Assembly (NCBI RefSeq): GCF_014638915.1
Contig: NZ_BMFQ01000001.1
Span: 1,315,142 to 1,379,141, forward strand
Source: Xanthomarina arctica
GTDB taxonomy: Bacteria; Bacteroidota; Bacteroidia; Flavobacteriales; Flavobacteriaceae
DNA length: 64,000 nt
Direction of reading: 5' to 3'
Shown: positions 52,483-60,019 of the stretch, piece by piece
Position numbering within the stretch: position 1 is the stretch's first letter
Layout: every line of letters starts with the position of its first letter
Translations under genes and position numbers: made by a program
The notes under the pieces: generated by a model
What the model was told of the DNA's origin: nothing
What the model saw: the letters and a program-made list of their open reading frames with translations, nothing else
Databases searched by the model: none

Positions 52483-52525
52483 TTCAAATTTCCTGTCTAG
52501 CCGACAGGCAGGCAAATTCCAAATT
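52483..52525. repeat. Palindromic element, family D, with AAATTCC flanks
   Basis: The inverted repeat CCTGTC/GACAGG (52492-52497 with 52503-52508) plus CAGG, set between AAATTTCAAATTT and AAATTCCAAATT, in the purK-purE spacer. Confidence 0.6.
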
Positions 52526-52547
52526 ATTAGAATTTCCTTATTCTTAT

Positions 52548-53702
52548 TTATTCACAAATTACTTTAATGGTATTTTTAACTTCTTCAGCAATTCTTCTTG
52601 CTTCATTTAGGTCCTCATTTACTATGGTAACATGTCCCATTTTTCTGAAAGGTCTGGTTTGTTTTTTACCATAAATATGTGGTGTTACACCAGGCATTTT
52701 CATAATGTCTTCAATGTTTTTGTAAACCACGTTTCCTGTGTAACCTTCAGCTCCAACCAAATTTACCATAATTCCTCCAACTTTACTATCGGTTTTTCCT
52801 AAAGGTAAATTTAAAATAGCTCTTAAATGTTGTTCAAATTGCGAAGTGTAACTTGATTCTATGGTGTGATGTCCTGAATTATGAGGTCTTGGAGCAACTT
52901 CGTTTACAAGAATCTCATCATCTTTTGTCTGAAACATTTCAACAGCTAATAAGCCTACATGATTAAAAGCTTGAGAAACTTTTAAAGCAATTCCAGTAGC
53001 TTTTTCAGCCACTTTTTTGTCTATTCTTGCAGGACAGATAACGTACTCTACTTGGTTGGCTTCTGGATGAAACTCCATTTCAACCACTGGATAAGTAGCA
53101 ACTTCTCCATTAGAATTTCTAGCAACAATTACTGCTAATTCATTTTTAAAAGGAATCATTTCTTCTGTAATACACTCCACATTTGGAAGGTCTTTTAAAT
53201 CAGATTCTGTTCTAATAATTTTCACACCATTCCCATCATAACCAAATTGTGCGCTCTTCCAAACAAAAGGGAATTTTAAACCACCATTGTTTATGGCGTC
53301 TAGAATTTCGGAGGCATAGGCGAATCTTGAAAATTCTGCCGTTGGAATATCATGATCTCTATAAAATAATTTTTGTTTGCCTTTGTTTTGAATCGTTTTT
53401 AAAGTTTTAGAGGAAGGGTATACTTTTACGCCTTCTTTTTCTAAAGCTTCAAGTGCATTAACATTGACGTTTTCAATTTCAAACGTAAGCACGTCTACTT
53501 GTTTGCCAAAATTATAAACAGCATCATAATCCATTAAATCTCCTAGATGAAATTCGTTACACGCAACTTTACTTGGAGCTTCGTTACTGGAATCTAAAAC
53601 ACTTGTGTAGATATCAAATTTCCGGGTGTCGTAAAGTAGCATTTTACCTAATTGTCCACCACCTAAAATTCCAAGTTTAAAAGTTGAAGAGAAAAAATTC
53701 AT
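52548..53702 (-). CDS. purK: 5-(carboxyamino)imidazole ribonucleotide synthase
   Basis: An ATP-grasp enzyme forming N5-CAIR from AIR, bicarbonate and ATP. The 384-aa protein has the N-terminal LGILGGGQLGKML (about 10-22), the ATP-grasp region FVWKSAQFGYDGNGVKI, and NEVAPRPHNSGHHTIE. The frame extends to a TTG at 53720, but that codon lies in the -7 box (53718-53725); ATG at 53702 is the start. With purE directly downstream, it forms a purine pair. Confidence 0.96.
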   Translation of the reverse strand: MNFFSSTFKLGILGGGQLGKMLLYDTRKFDIYTSVLDSSNEAPSKVACNEFHLGDLMDYDAVYNFGKQVDVLTFEIENVNVNALEALEKEGVKVYPSSKTLKTIQNKGKQKLFYRDHDIPTAEFSRFAYASEILDAINNGGLKFPFVWKSAQFGYDGNGVKIIRTESDLKDLPNVECITEEMIPFKNELAVIVARNSNGEVATYPVVEMEFHPEANQVEYVICPARIDKKVAEKATGIALKVSQAFNHVGLLAVEMFQTKDDEILVNEVAPRPHNSGHHTIESSYTSQFEQHLRAILNLPLGKTDSKVGGIMVNLVGAEGYTGNVVYKNIEDIMKMPGVTPHIYGKKQTRPFRKMGHVTIVNEDLNEARRIAEEVKNTIKVICE

Positions 53703-53717
53703 TGATTTGATTTTCCA

Positions 53718-53725
53718 CAAAAGTA
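53718..53725 (-). promoter_or_regulatory. -7 promoter box (TACTTTTG) for purK-purE
   Basis: An exact TAnnTTTG match on the minus strand, 15 nt before the purK ATG at 53702. Confidence 0.6.
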
Positions 53726-53799
53726 CAAATCAAATGTCTTTGAAAAAACTAAATCCTAAACTATCTAAATTAGAATTCGTAAAACGTTAATCAAATGAT

Positions 53800-53807
53800 T
53801 ATCTTTG
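53800..53807 (+). promoter_or_regulatory. -7 promoter box (TATCTTTG) for hpt-adk
   Basis: An exact TAnnTTTG match, 23 nt before the GTG at 53831. It overlaps the longest-frame start at 53795, which is therefore rejected. Confidence 0.6.
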
Positions 53808-53830
53808 CATTTCTAAAAAAATTAAAACAA

Positions 53831-54940
53831 GTGGTTCAGCTTCACGATTTACAATTCAAGCCATTTATTTCCGAAGAGGAAATACAACAGACAGTGCAAC
53901 GAATGGCAAAAGAAATAGCAGAAGACCTTAAGGATGAAGTTCCTGTGTTTATAGGGATTTTGAATGGTTCCTTTATGTTTGTTAGCGATTTTGTTAAAAA
54001 GTATCCCAAACCTTGCGAGGTTACTTTTATAAAACTGGCGTCTTATGAAGGTGTAAAATCTACTGAAGATATTCAAAGGTTAATTGGATTGACACAAGAT
54101 TTAAGTGGTAGAACAGTTGTGATTCTAGAAGATATTATCGATTCTGGAAATACCCTTGAAGAAGTACATAGAATATTTAAAAGCGAAAATGTAAAACAGC
54201 TTATTATTGCCACTTTGTTTTACAAGCCTACAGCTTATAAAAAAGATTTTAAACTACATTATGTAGGGATTGAAATACCAAATAAATTTATTGTAGGCTA
54301 TGGTTTAGACTATAATAATTTAGGTAGAGATTTACCTGCAATATACCAACTAAAAACGACTCAACACATGACTAACATCGTGCTATTTGGCCCTCCAGGT
54401 GCAGGCAAAGGAACTCAAGCGAACTTTTTAAAGGAAAAATACAGCTTAATTCATATCTCAACAGGAGATGTGTTTCGTTTTAATATAAAAAACGAAACAG
54501 CTCTTGGAATGATTGCAAAATCTTACATGGATAAAGGTGAATTGGTTCCAGACCAAGTAACCATAGATATGTTAAGTGCAGAAGTTGAGAAAAATGCAGA
54601 TGCTAATGGTTTTATATTCGATGGTTTTCCACGAACAAATGCACAAGCAGATGCTTTAGATAAATTAATGGATAGTAAAGATTCTCAAATCGATGCTATG
54701 GTTGCGCTTGAAGTTGCAGATGAAGTTCTAGTGGGACGTTTATTAGAAAGAGGTAAAACTAGCGGTCGTGTAGATGATGCAGACGAGAGTATTATTAGAA
54801 ATAGAATTAAAGAATACTACAATAAAACAGCGATCTTAAAGGATTACTATTCTGCTCAAAATAAATATTTTGGAGCCGATGGGGTTGGAAGTATTGAAGA
54901 TATTACAGTTCGATTGAGTGCTATAATTGATAAATTATAA
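53831..54940 (+). CDS. Fused hypoxanthine phosphoribosyltransferase-adenylate kinase
   Basis: One 369-aa frame holds two purine enzymes. Residues 1 to about 178 are an HPRT: MVQLHDLQFKPF start, FIGILNGSFMF, the PRPP motif VVILEDIIDSGNTLEE (about 95-110) and the late YGLDYNNLGRDLPAIYQL. Residues 180-369 are adenylate kinase: MTNIVLFGPPGAGKGTQ P-loop, the DGFPRTNAQADAL segment and short LID, no zinc Cys. The ATG at 54368 could serve as an internal start, giving both free and fused products. Start chosen as GTG 53831 because upstream codons overlap the -7 box. Next gene: obg. Confidence 0.9.
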   Translation: MVQLHDLQFKPFISEEEIQQTVQRMAKEIAEDLKDEVPVFIGILNGSFMFVSDFVKKYPKPCEVTFIKLASYEGVKSTEDIQRLIGLTQDLSGRTVVILEDIIDSGNTLEEVHRIFKSENVKQLIIATLFYKPTAYKKDFKLHYVGIEIPNKFIVGYGLDYNNLGRDLPAIYQLKTTQHMTNIVLFGPPGAGKGTQANFLKEKYSLIHISTGDVFRFNIKNETALGMIAKSYMDKGELVPDQVTIDMLSAEVEKNADANGFIFDGFPRTNAQADALDKLMDSKDSQIDAMVALEVADEVLVGRLLERGKTSGRVDDADESIIRNRIKEYYNKTAILKDYYSAQNKYFGADGVGSIEDITVRLSAIIDKL

Positions 54941-55017
54941 GCTTTAGATTGTTTACAGGGATCGTCCCAAAAAATAATTACAATTAAAATGATTTCCACT
55001 TTTTGTGGAAAATACTT

Positions 55018-56016
55018 ATGACAGAAGGAAATTTCGTTGACTACGTAAAATTACATGTGTCTTCCGGAAAAGGAGGTAAGGGTTCTATGCACTTACATCG
55101 CGAGAAATTTATTGAAAAAGGTGGCCCAGATGGTGGAGATGGTGGTCGTGGCGGTCATGTAATTATGAGAGGGAATTCTAATTTGTGGACACTCTTTAAT
55201 TATAAATTTAAAAGACACTTTAGAGCAGAACATGGAGAGCACGGAAGTAAAAGTAGAAGTACTGGAGCTGATGGTGCCGATGTGTTTATGGATGTTCCTT
55301 TAGGAACTATAGTTAGAGACAGAGAAACCAACGAAATTATCTTCGAAATCACTGAAGAGGGAGAAGAAGTTATTGTTGCTAAAGGTGGCATGGGTGGTCG
55401 TGGTAACTGGCACTTTAAAACGCCAACAAATCAAACACCTAGATATGCGCAACCAGGAACGTTAGGTGAAGAATTAGATATTATTTTAGAATTAAAAGTA
55501 TTAGCTGATGTTGGTTTGGTAGGATTCCCTAATGCAGGAAAATCTACTTTGCTTTCTGTAGTTAGTTCGGCAAAACCTAAAATTGCCGATTACGAGTTTA
55601 CCACTTTGAAACCCAATTTAGGCATCGTAGAATATCGCGAGTTTAAAAGTTTTGTCATGGCAGATATCCCTGGGATTATTGAAGGAGCTGCTGAAGGAAA
55701 AGGACTTGGACATTACTTTTTGAGACATATTGAACGTAACTCCGTATTGTTATTTTTAATTCCTGCAGATGCTGCCGATATTAGAAAACAATACGATATT
55801 CTTTTAGATGAATTAAAACGATACAATCCAGAAATTCTTGATAAAGAGCGTTTTATAGCAATTTCTAAAAGTGATATGTTAGATGATGAGTTAAAAGCAG
55901 AGCTTAAAGTAGAGCTTGACAAAACACTTCCAGTTAGTTATATGTTTATTTCTTCTGTAGCACAGCAAGGTCTTACAGAATTGAAAGACAAACTTTGGGT
56001 GATGTTGAATTCGTAA
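55018..56016 (+). CDS. obg: Obg family GTPase
   Basis: A ribosome-associated GTPase involved in 50S maturation. The 332-aa protein has the glycine-rich N-terminal Obg fold ([20 protein letters not shown] through about 158) and the G domain with [27 protein letters not shown] and ISKSD. The C-terminal OCT domain is absent, as usual in Bacteroidota. The frame extends to 55003, but MTEGNFVDY at 55018 is the natural N-terminus. It follows hpt-adk after 77 bp. Confidence 0.95.
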   Translation: MTEGNFVDYVKLHVSSGKGGKGSMHLHREKFIEKGGPDGGDGGRGGHVIMRGNSNLWTLFNYKFKRHFRAEHGEHGSKSRSTGADGADVFMDVPLGTIVRDRETNEIIFEITEEGEEVIVAKGGMGGRGNWHFKTPTNQTPRYAQPGTLGEELDIILELKVLADVGLVGFPNAGKSTLLSVVSSAKPKIADYEFTTLKPNLGIVEYREFKSFVMADIPGIIEGAAEGKGLGHYFLRHIERNSVLLFLIPADAADIRKQYDILLDELKRYNPEILDKERFIAISKSDMLDDELKAELKVELDKTLPVSYMFISSVAQQGLTELKDKLWVMLNS

Positions 56017-56022
56017 ATCTTT

Positions 56023-56724
56023 ATGAGGGAACGTATTAGGAGTATTGTTGAAATAAACGATAATAAGGCGAGTAAAATATTTGGTATTTTTATTCAAGTT
56101 TTGATCTTAATTTCTATTGTAACATTCACTATAGAAACGCTCCCTAATTTAAAACCAGAAACACGTTCAATATTATATATTATTGAAGTTTTTAGTGTTA
56201 TTGTTTTTACCATTGAATACCTCTTACGTATTTATGTCACGGATAAGAAACTAAAATTTATATTTAGTTTTTATGGAATTATAGATTTATTAGCATTTTT
56301 GCCTTTTTACTTAAGCTTTGGTGTCGATTTACGATCTTTAAGAGCCTTACGTTTTTTAAGACTTTTCAGAATTTTAAAATTAGTACGTTACAATCGTGCT
56401 ATGAATCATTTTGCTTCTGCTATAAAATCGGCCAAAGAAGAAATATTCTTGTTTCTTTTTATTACTGTGATATTGATTTATTTCGCAGCAGTTGGTATTT
56501 ATTACTTCGAAAATAAAGCACAACCAGAAAATTTTGCCTCAATTTTTGATAGTTTATGGTGGGCGATTGTTACACTAACAACTGTAGGTTATGGAGATGT
56601 TTATCCTATAACAGTTGGTGGAAAAGTGTTCACCTTTTTTATCTTGTTAATTGGACTAGGAATTGTGGCTATTCCTACAGGAATTATAACTGCAGCCCTG
56701 ACAAGATCTGTTGATAAAAAGTAA
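56023..56724 (+). CDS. Voltage-gated-type potassium channel
   Basis: A 233-aa six-helix ion transporter. The S4-like segment has regularly spaced Arg (LRSLRALRFLRLFRILKLVRY, about residues 105-125) and the selectivity filter is TTVGYGD (about 185-191), typical of K+. S5 and S6 flank it (FLFLFITVILIYFAAVGIYY; VFTFFILLIGLGIVAIPTGI). No large cytoplasmic regulatory domain. It starts 6 bp after obg and so is probably in the same transcript. Confidence 0.93.
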   Translation: MRERIRSIVEINDNKASKIFGIFIQVLILISIVTFTIETLPNLKPETRSILYIIEVFSVIVFTIEYLLRIYVTDKKLKFIFSFYGIIDLLAFLPFYLSFGVDLRSLRALRFLRLFRILKLVRYNRAMNHFASAIKSAKEEIFLFLFITVILIYFAAVGIYYFENKAQPENFASIFDSLWWAIVTLTTVGYGDVYPITVGGKVFTFFILLIGLGIVAIPTGIITAALTRSVDKK

Positions 56725-56780
56725 ACAGTATCATTATTCTAAGGTATTATTACTACTTATTTCATATATTTAAAATAAAA

Positions 56781-57302
56781 ATGAAAAAGCTAGCCTCAAT
56801 ATCTTTTCTGTTATTTTGTTTATCCTGCGGTGTTACAGTTAATTATGATTACGAAAAAACCGCAGACTTTTCAAAGTACAAAACTTACAGTTATTTCTCG
56901 AACATGAATACCGGTTTAAGCGAATTGGATGCTGCTCGTTTATTTGAAGCCATGAATCAAGCTATGACTTTAAAAGGAATGACACTTTCAGAAGAATCCG
57001 ATTTTATCATTAACATTCAAAGTTCTACTTTTCAAGAAACACAAAATAATTCGTCCGTTGGTGTTGGTATGGGTGGAGGTGGAGGTAATTTTGGAGGAGG
57101 TGTTTCCGTAGGAATTCCTATTGGACAGCCAAATATGTCCAGACAAATTAAATTCGAATTTGTTGATGCCGAAACCAATCAATTATTTTGGCTAGCCATT
57201 ACTAGTGAAACAAATGTTCCAACAAACAATCCTAATGATCGAGAAGAAAAGTTTAAGGTTTTAGTAAATAAAGTATTAGAAGGTTACCCGCCTAAAAAAT
57301 AA
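56781..57302 (+). CDS. DUF4136 lipoprotein
   Basis: A 173-aa lipoprotein: signal and lipobox LLFCLSC with Cys16, then YDYEKTADFSKYKTYSYF, a hallmark of DUF4136 proteins. A glycine-rich stretch (GVGMGGGGGNFGGGVSVGIPIG, about 93-114) follows and the C-terminal half reads RQIKFEFVDAETNQLFWLAITSETNV. Likely outer-membrane or periplasmic; function unknown. Confidence 0.88.
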   Translation: MKKLASISFLLFCLSCGVTVNYDYEKTADFSKYKTYSYFSNMNTGLSELDAARLFEAMNQAMTLKGMTLSEESDFIINIQSSTFQETQNNSSVGVGMGGGGGNFGGGVSVGIPIGQPNMSRQIKFEFVDAETNQLFWLAITSETNVPTNNPNDREEKFKVLVNKVLEGYPPKK

Positions 57303-57404
57303 TAACATCCTATTGATTTCCTTTAATGCGTTAAGTCTCTGTTAAATAGAAATGGGAATTGGTTTCCTTTTCTTTATTTTGGTATAAACTAAAACCAACT
57401 TAAT

Positions 57405-57965
57405 ATGAACACCTTAGGAAAACTACTTGCCTTATTTATTATCTCTATTACTACTCAAGCACAAAACATAATTGGACCACAACCAGGATATTCACCTGAA
57501 GTAGGAACTTTAGTTTCCATGCTTAACGATTTGAGCGATAGAGTTGATTATACCGTTAAAGATTTAGATACCGAACAATTAGATTTTTTAATGGACGATC
57601 AAGCGAATAGGATAGGTTCTTTAATTATGCACTTGGCAGCAACAGAAGCTTTTTACCAGGTGTATACTTTTGAACATCGAGAGTTTAATAAGGCAGAAAA
57701 AAAGCAATGGGAAGATGCTATGAATCTAGGAGATAAGGCGCGTAAAGAATACCAAGGTCACGATGTAAGCTACTATTTAGATATTTTTAAAACAGTTAGA
57801 CAGAAAACCTTGGATTTAATGAAGGAGAAGGACGACGAATGGTTAGCAAGTATTCCAGAAGGTTATAATATGAATAATTATTGGGCTTGGTTTCATGTTA
57901 TGGAACATCAATCAAGTCATTTAGGTCAGATTTTATTGATTAAAAAACGACTTCCAAAACAATAA
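57405..57965 (+). CDS. Exported DinB family protein
   Basis: A 186-aa protein with an N-terminal signal peptide (about 1-20, ending TQAQ) and a DinB-like four-helix bundle. Metal-site His residues are visible in LIMHLAATEAFYQ and the late FHVMEHQSSHLGQILLIKKRLPK. Export is unusual for DinB proteins, though common in Bacteroidota. Its activity (thiol transferase-like?) is unknown. Terminator follows. Confidence 0.88.
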   Translation: MNTLGKLLALFIISITTQAQNIIGPQPGYSPEVGTLVSMLNDLSDRVDYTVKDLDTEQLDFLMDDQANRIGSLIMHLAATEAFYQVYTFEHREFNKAEKKQWEDAMNLGDKARKEYQGHDVSYYLDIFKTVRQKTLDLMKEKDDEWLASIPEGYNMNNYWAWFHVMEHQSSHLGQILLIKKRLPKQ

Positions 57966-57984
57966 ACTTTATACCAATAAAACA

Positions 57985-58017
57985 AAAAAGAGGCTTCTAT
58001 AAAGAGGCCTCTTTTTT
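57985..58017. terminator. Bidirectional terminator between DinB and M64 genes
   Basis: The 10-bp stem AAAAAGAGGC/GCCTCTTTTT (57985-57994 with 58007-58016) has a 12-nt loop, between convergent genes. Confidence 0.85.
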
Positions 58018-58061
58018 GATAAAATGTAATTTGCTTTCCTGCAACTAGACAAGAAATTCAA

Positions 58062-59453
58062 TTAATTCTTAACCAATTTTTTATTAGCAATTAACACGTT
58101 GTTAGAATAAAAATTAACCAAATAAATACCTGCACTAAAACTGCTAATATCTATAGTAGATCTCTCATTATTAGAAAGATTGGTAGTCATTATTTTTTTG
58201 CCATCTAGGCTAACAATATCAATTGTTAAGCTAGAACCTAAAGTGTTTTTAAATGAAAAATTCAATAGATCTTGAGATGGATTTGGAAACATGTTAATGC
58301 TAAGATTGTTTTCTTCGCTAGTAATTTCTTCAATCCCAATGGTAGACATGGTGATGCTCCAATTTACTGTGTAAGCATGAATAGTTTCATGGTTATCGAC
58401 TCTTACTAGGGTTGTATTATCTGTTACCACAACCGTTAAATTGTTTGAACCTTGGTTTAAACTAGTTTCTAAAACACTCAAATTATCAACGTCTGAAGCC
58501 AGTTCCGTGGAATTAAGTGTCCAAGTATTTACTAGGGTATTAGGTAAAGGTTGCACTAGAGATAAGCTAAATTCAATAGGGAAACTTGGGTCTTCAATGG
58601 TATTCGAGGTTGGAAGATAAGAATCTATTGGAGAAACTAAATCGTGTACTTTTTCAATAATACCTTGCTTACAAACAGAGCAAAAAGCATAACCTAAATA
58701 GCGCATTTTACAAGATTGATGTGGTCTAAACCAAGTGGCGCAATTTCCTGAAGTGCAATAAGCATAAATTCCAATGCCGTTAGTATTCATCCAATTAGAC
58801 CATTTTACTAAAGTAGGATCTGTTTGTTGCGTCATGTTTATGCCTTCCTCAGCCAAGATGTCTCCAGGATAATATTCGTCTTTTAGGTCGATTAGTGAGT
58901 GACCCATTTCATGAATAGCAATTTCGCTAGCACTTGTACCTGTTGAAGCTATAGGAAAAGTTCCTCCACTTCCACCATAATAAGGAGAATTTACCAAGAT
59001 AAGTCCTTGATCGTAAAGAGGGAAATTATCTGCCAAAACACTCATAATGGTAGCAGAATTCTCAGTATATAATAATCGGTGTGTGCCATAACTATCGTAG
59101 CTAGTCCCAAAGTAGTTGTCTACGGTAGAAACAGGAACATTATAGCCTCCTTCATCTGAAGCCGTTCCAGGATGACTCGCTCCACTTTCGTTTGATGGGA
59201 CTTTTATAATATAGACATTAAAATAATTACTGTATTCAGCAAAAGGAGATTGACTGAACATGTCGTTTACAAAGTTAGTAGCATCAGTCTCAAATTTATC
59301 AAACTCACTTGCTTGATAACCATCACCCATAATAACAATATTGATACGGTTTTCCATATCTCCAGAATTTTTAATAATTTGAACTTCAAACTCCTGAGAA
59401 AAAGATGTATGAATTGTTAGCAGAGTAAGAATAAAGAGTAAAGTGTGTTTCAT
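58062..59453 (-). CDS. Secreted M64 (IgA) peptidase with T9SS sorting domain
   Basis: A 463-aa zinc peptidase of family M64 (IgA peptidase group). Signal peptide (about 1-19, ending TSFSQ), catalytic zinc motif EIAIHEMGHSLIDLKDEYY (about 180-198), and Cys-rich CTSGNCATWFRPHQSCKMRYL plus CSVCK after it. The last 75 residues are a T9SS sorting domain (SINMFPNPSQDLLNFSF, GIYLVNFYSNNVLIANKKLVKN), so it is exported to the surface or released through type IX secretion. It lies 4 bp after the lipoprotein gene. Confidence 0.93.
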   Translation of the reverse strand: MKHTLLFILTLLTIHTSFSQEFEVQIIKNSGDMENRINIVIMGDGYQASEFDKFETDATNFVNDMFSQSPFAEYSNYFNVYIIKVPSNESGASHPGTASDEGGYNVPVSTVDNYFGTSYDSYGTHRLLYTENSATIMSVLADNFPLYDQGLILVNSPYYGGSGGTFPIASTGTSASEIAIHEMGHSLIDLKDEYYPGDILAEEGINMTQQTDPTLVKWSNWMNTNGIGIYAYCTSGNCATWFRPHQSCKMRYLGYAFCSVCKQGIIEKVHDLVSPIDSYLPTSNTIEDPSFPIEFSLSLVQPLPNTLVNTWTLNSTELASDVDNLSVLETSLNQGSNNLTVVVTDNTTLVRVDNHETIHAYTVNWSITMSTIGIEEITSEENNLSINMFPNPSQDLLNFSFKNTLGSSLTIDIVSLDGKKIMTTNLSNNERSTIDISSFSAGIYLVNFYSNNVLIANKKLVKN

Positions 59454-59457
59454 ATAA

Positions 59458-59919
59458 TTAAAGTTTGGTGGTAAGCAGTTTTTTAGTTTGTTTATCTTTA
59501 GAAAATTCGCTTATTTCAAGATACTTTGTGTTTTCTATGTAAGGAGCTCTAATAATAAATTGGGTACTATCCAGTTCGATGATACGTTTTTCTAGATTAT
59601 CGGAATCATTTACGTATTCAACAATTTTCCTTAATGGGTTTTCAATATTTACTACTTGTAAAACATTCTTTTTGGCATCTAAAAAGGTGCATTCTAAATC
59701 TCCTTCAGATTGAAATTTATCATTATTCGCATAGCCTTTAATTTTTCCTACTACAAGTTTTTGCTTTAGAAAGGTAATCTGCGTCTCAGGATTCTTTTGA
59801 ATACTATAAGTTAAGAACACAATTTTAGCTGGTTCTTCCTTCTCATCCTTTTGATTCTTAGTATTGGCACAAGAATGAATTAAAAATAAAATAATTAAAA
59901 ATTTCAAGGAATGCTTCAA
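59458..59919 (-). CDS. Lipoprotein of unknown function upstream of the M64 peptidase
   Basis: A 153-aa lipoprotein with signal and lipobox FLIHSC (Cys17), then a charged stretch NTKNQKDEKEE. The body is beta-rich (KIVFLTYSIQKNPETQITFLKQKLVVGKIKGY, LECTFLDAKKNVLQVVNIENPL) without a recognised motif. The start is TTG at 59919, 29 nt from the -7 box. The 4-bp gap to the M64 gene makes co-translation likely, so it may be a partner or chaperone of the peptidase. Confidence 0.7.
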   Translation of the reverse strand: MKHSLKFLIILFLIHSCANTKNQKDEKEEPAKIVFLTYSIQKNPETQITFLKQKLVVGKIKGYANNDKFQSEGDLECTFLDAKKNVLQVVNIENPLRKIVEYVNDSDNLEKRIIELDSTQFIIRAPYIENTKYLEISEFSKDKQTKKLLTTKL

Positions 59920-59948
59920 ATTAGATTTTCAAATAGATTAGTAAGTTG

Positions 59949-59956
59949 CAAAGGTA
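59949..59956 (-). promoter_or_regulatory. -7 promoter box (TACCTTTG) for the lipoprotein-M64 pair
   Basis: An exact TAnnTTTG match on the minus strand, 29 nt before the TTG at 59919. Confidence 0.55.
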
Positions 59957-59980
59957 GTAATTAAAGTGTTCGTTATGAGT

Positions 59981-60008
59981 AAAAAAGAGGGGGTCGACCT
60001 TCTTTTTT
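59981..60008. terminator. Terminator of the alpha-2-macroglobulin gene
   Basis: GGTCGACC is the centre of a palindrome with imperfect, wobble-paired arms (AAGAGGG / TTCTTTT) and T runs on both strands; it lies 12 nt after the stop at 60020. Confidence 0.6.
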
Positions 60009-60019
60009 ATTTACTTCAA

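Noticed and set aside
52483-52525. Purine riboswitch before purE
   Set aside because: The only structure is the dispersed palindrome with AAATTCC flanks; no purine aptamer core was recognised.
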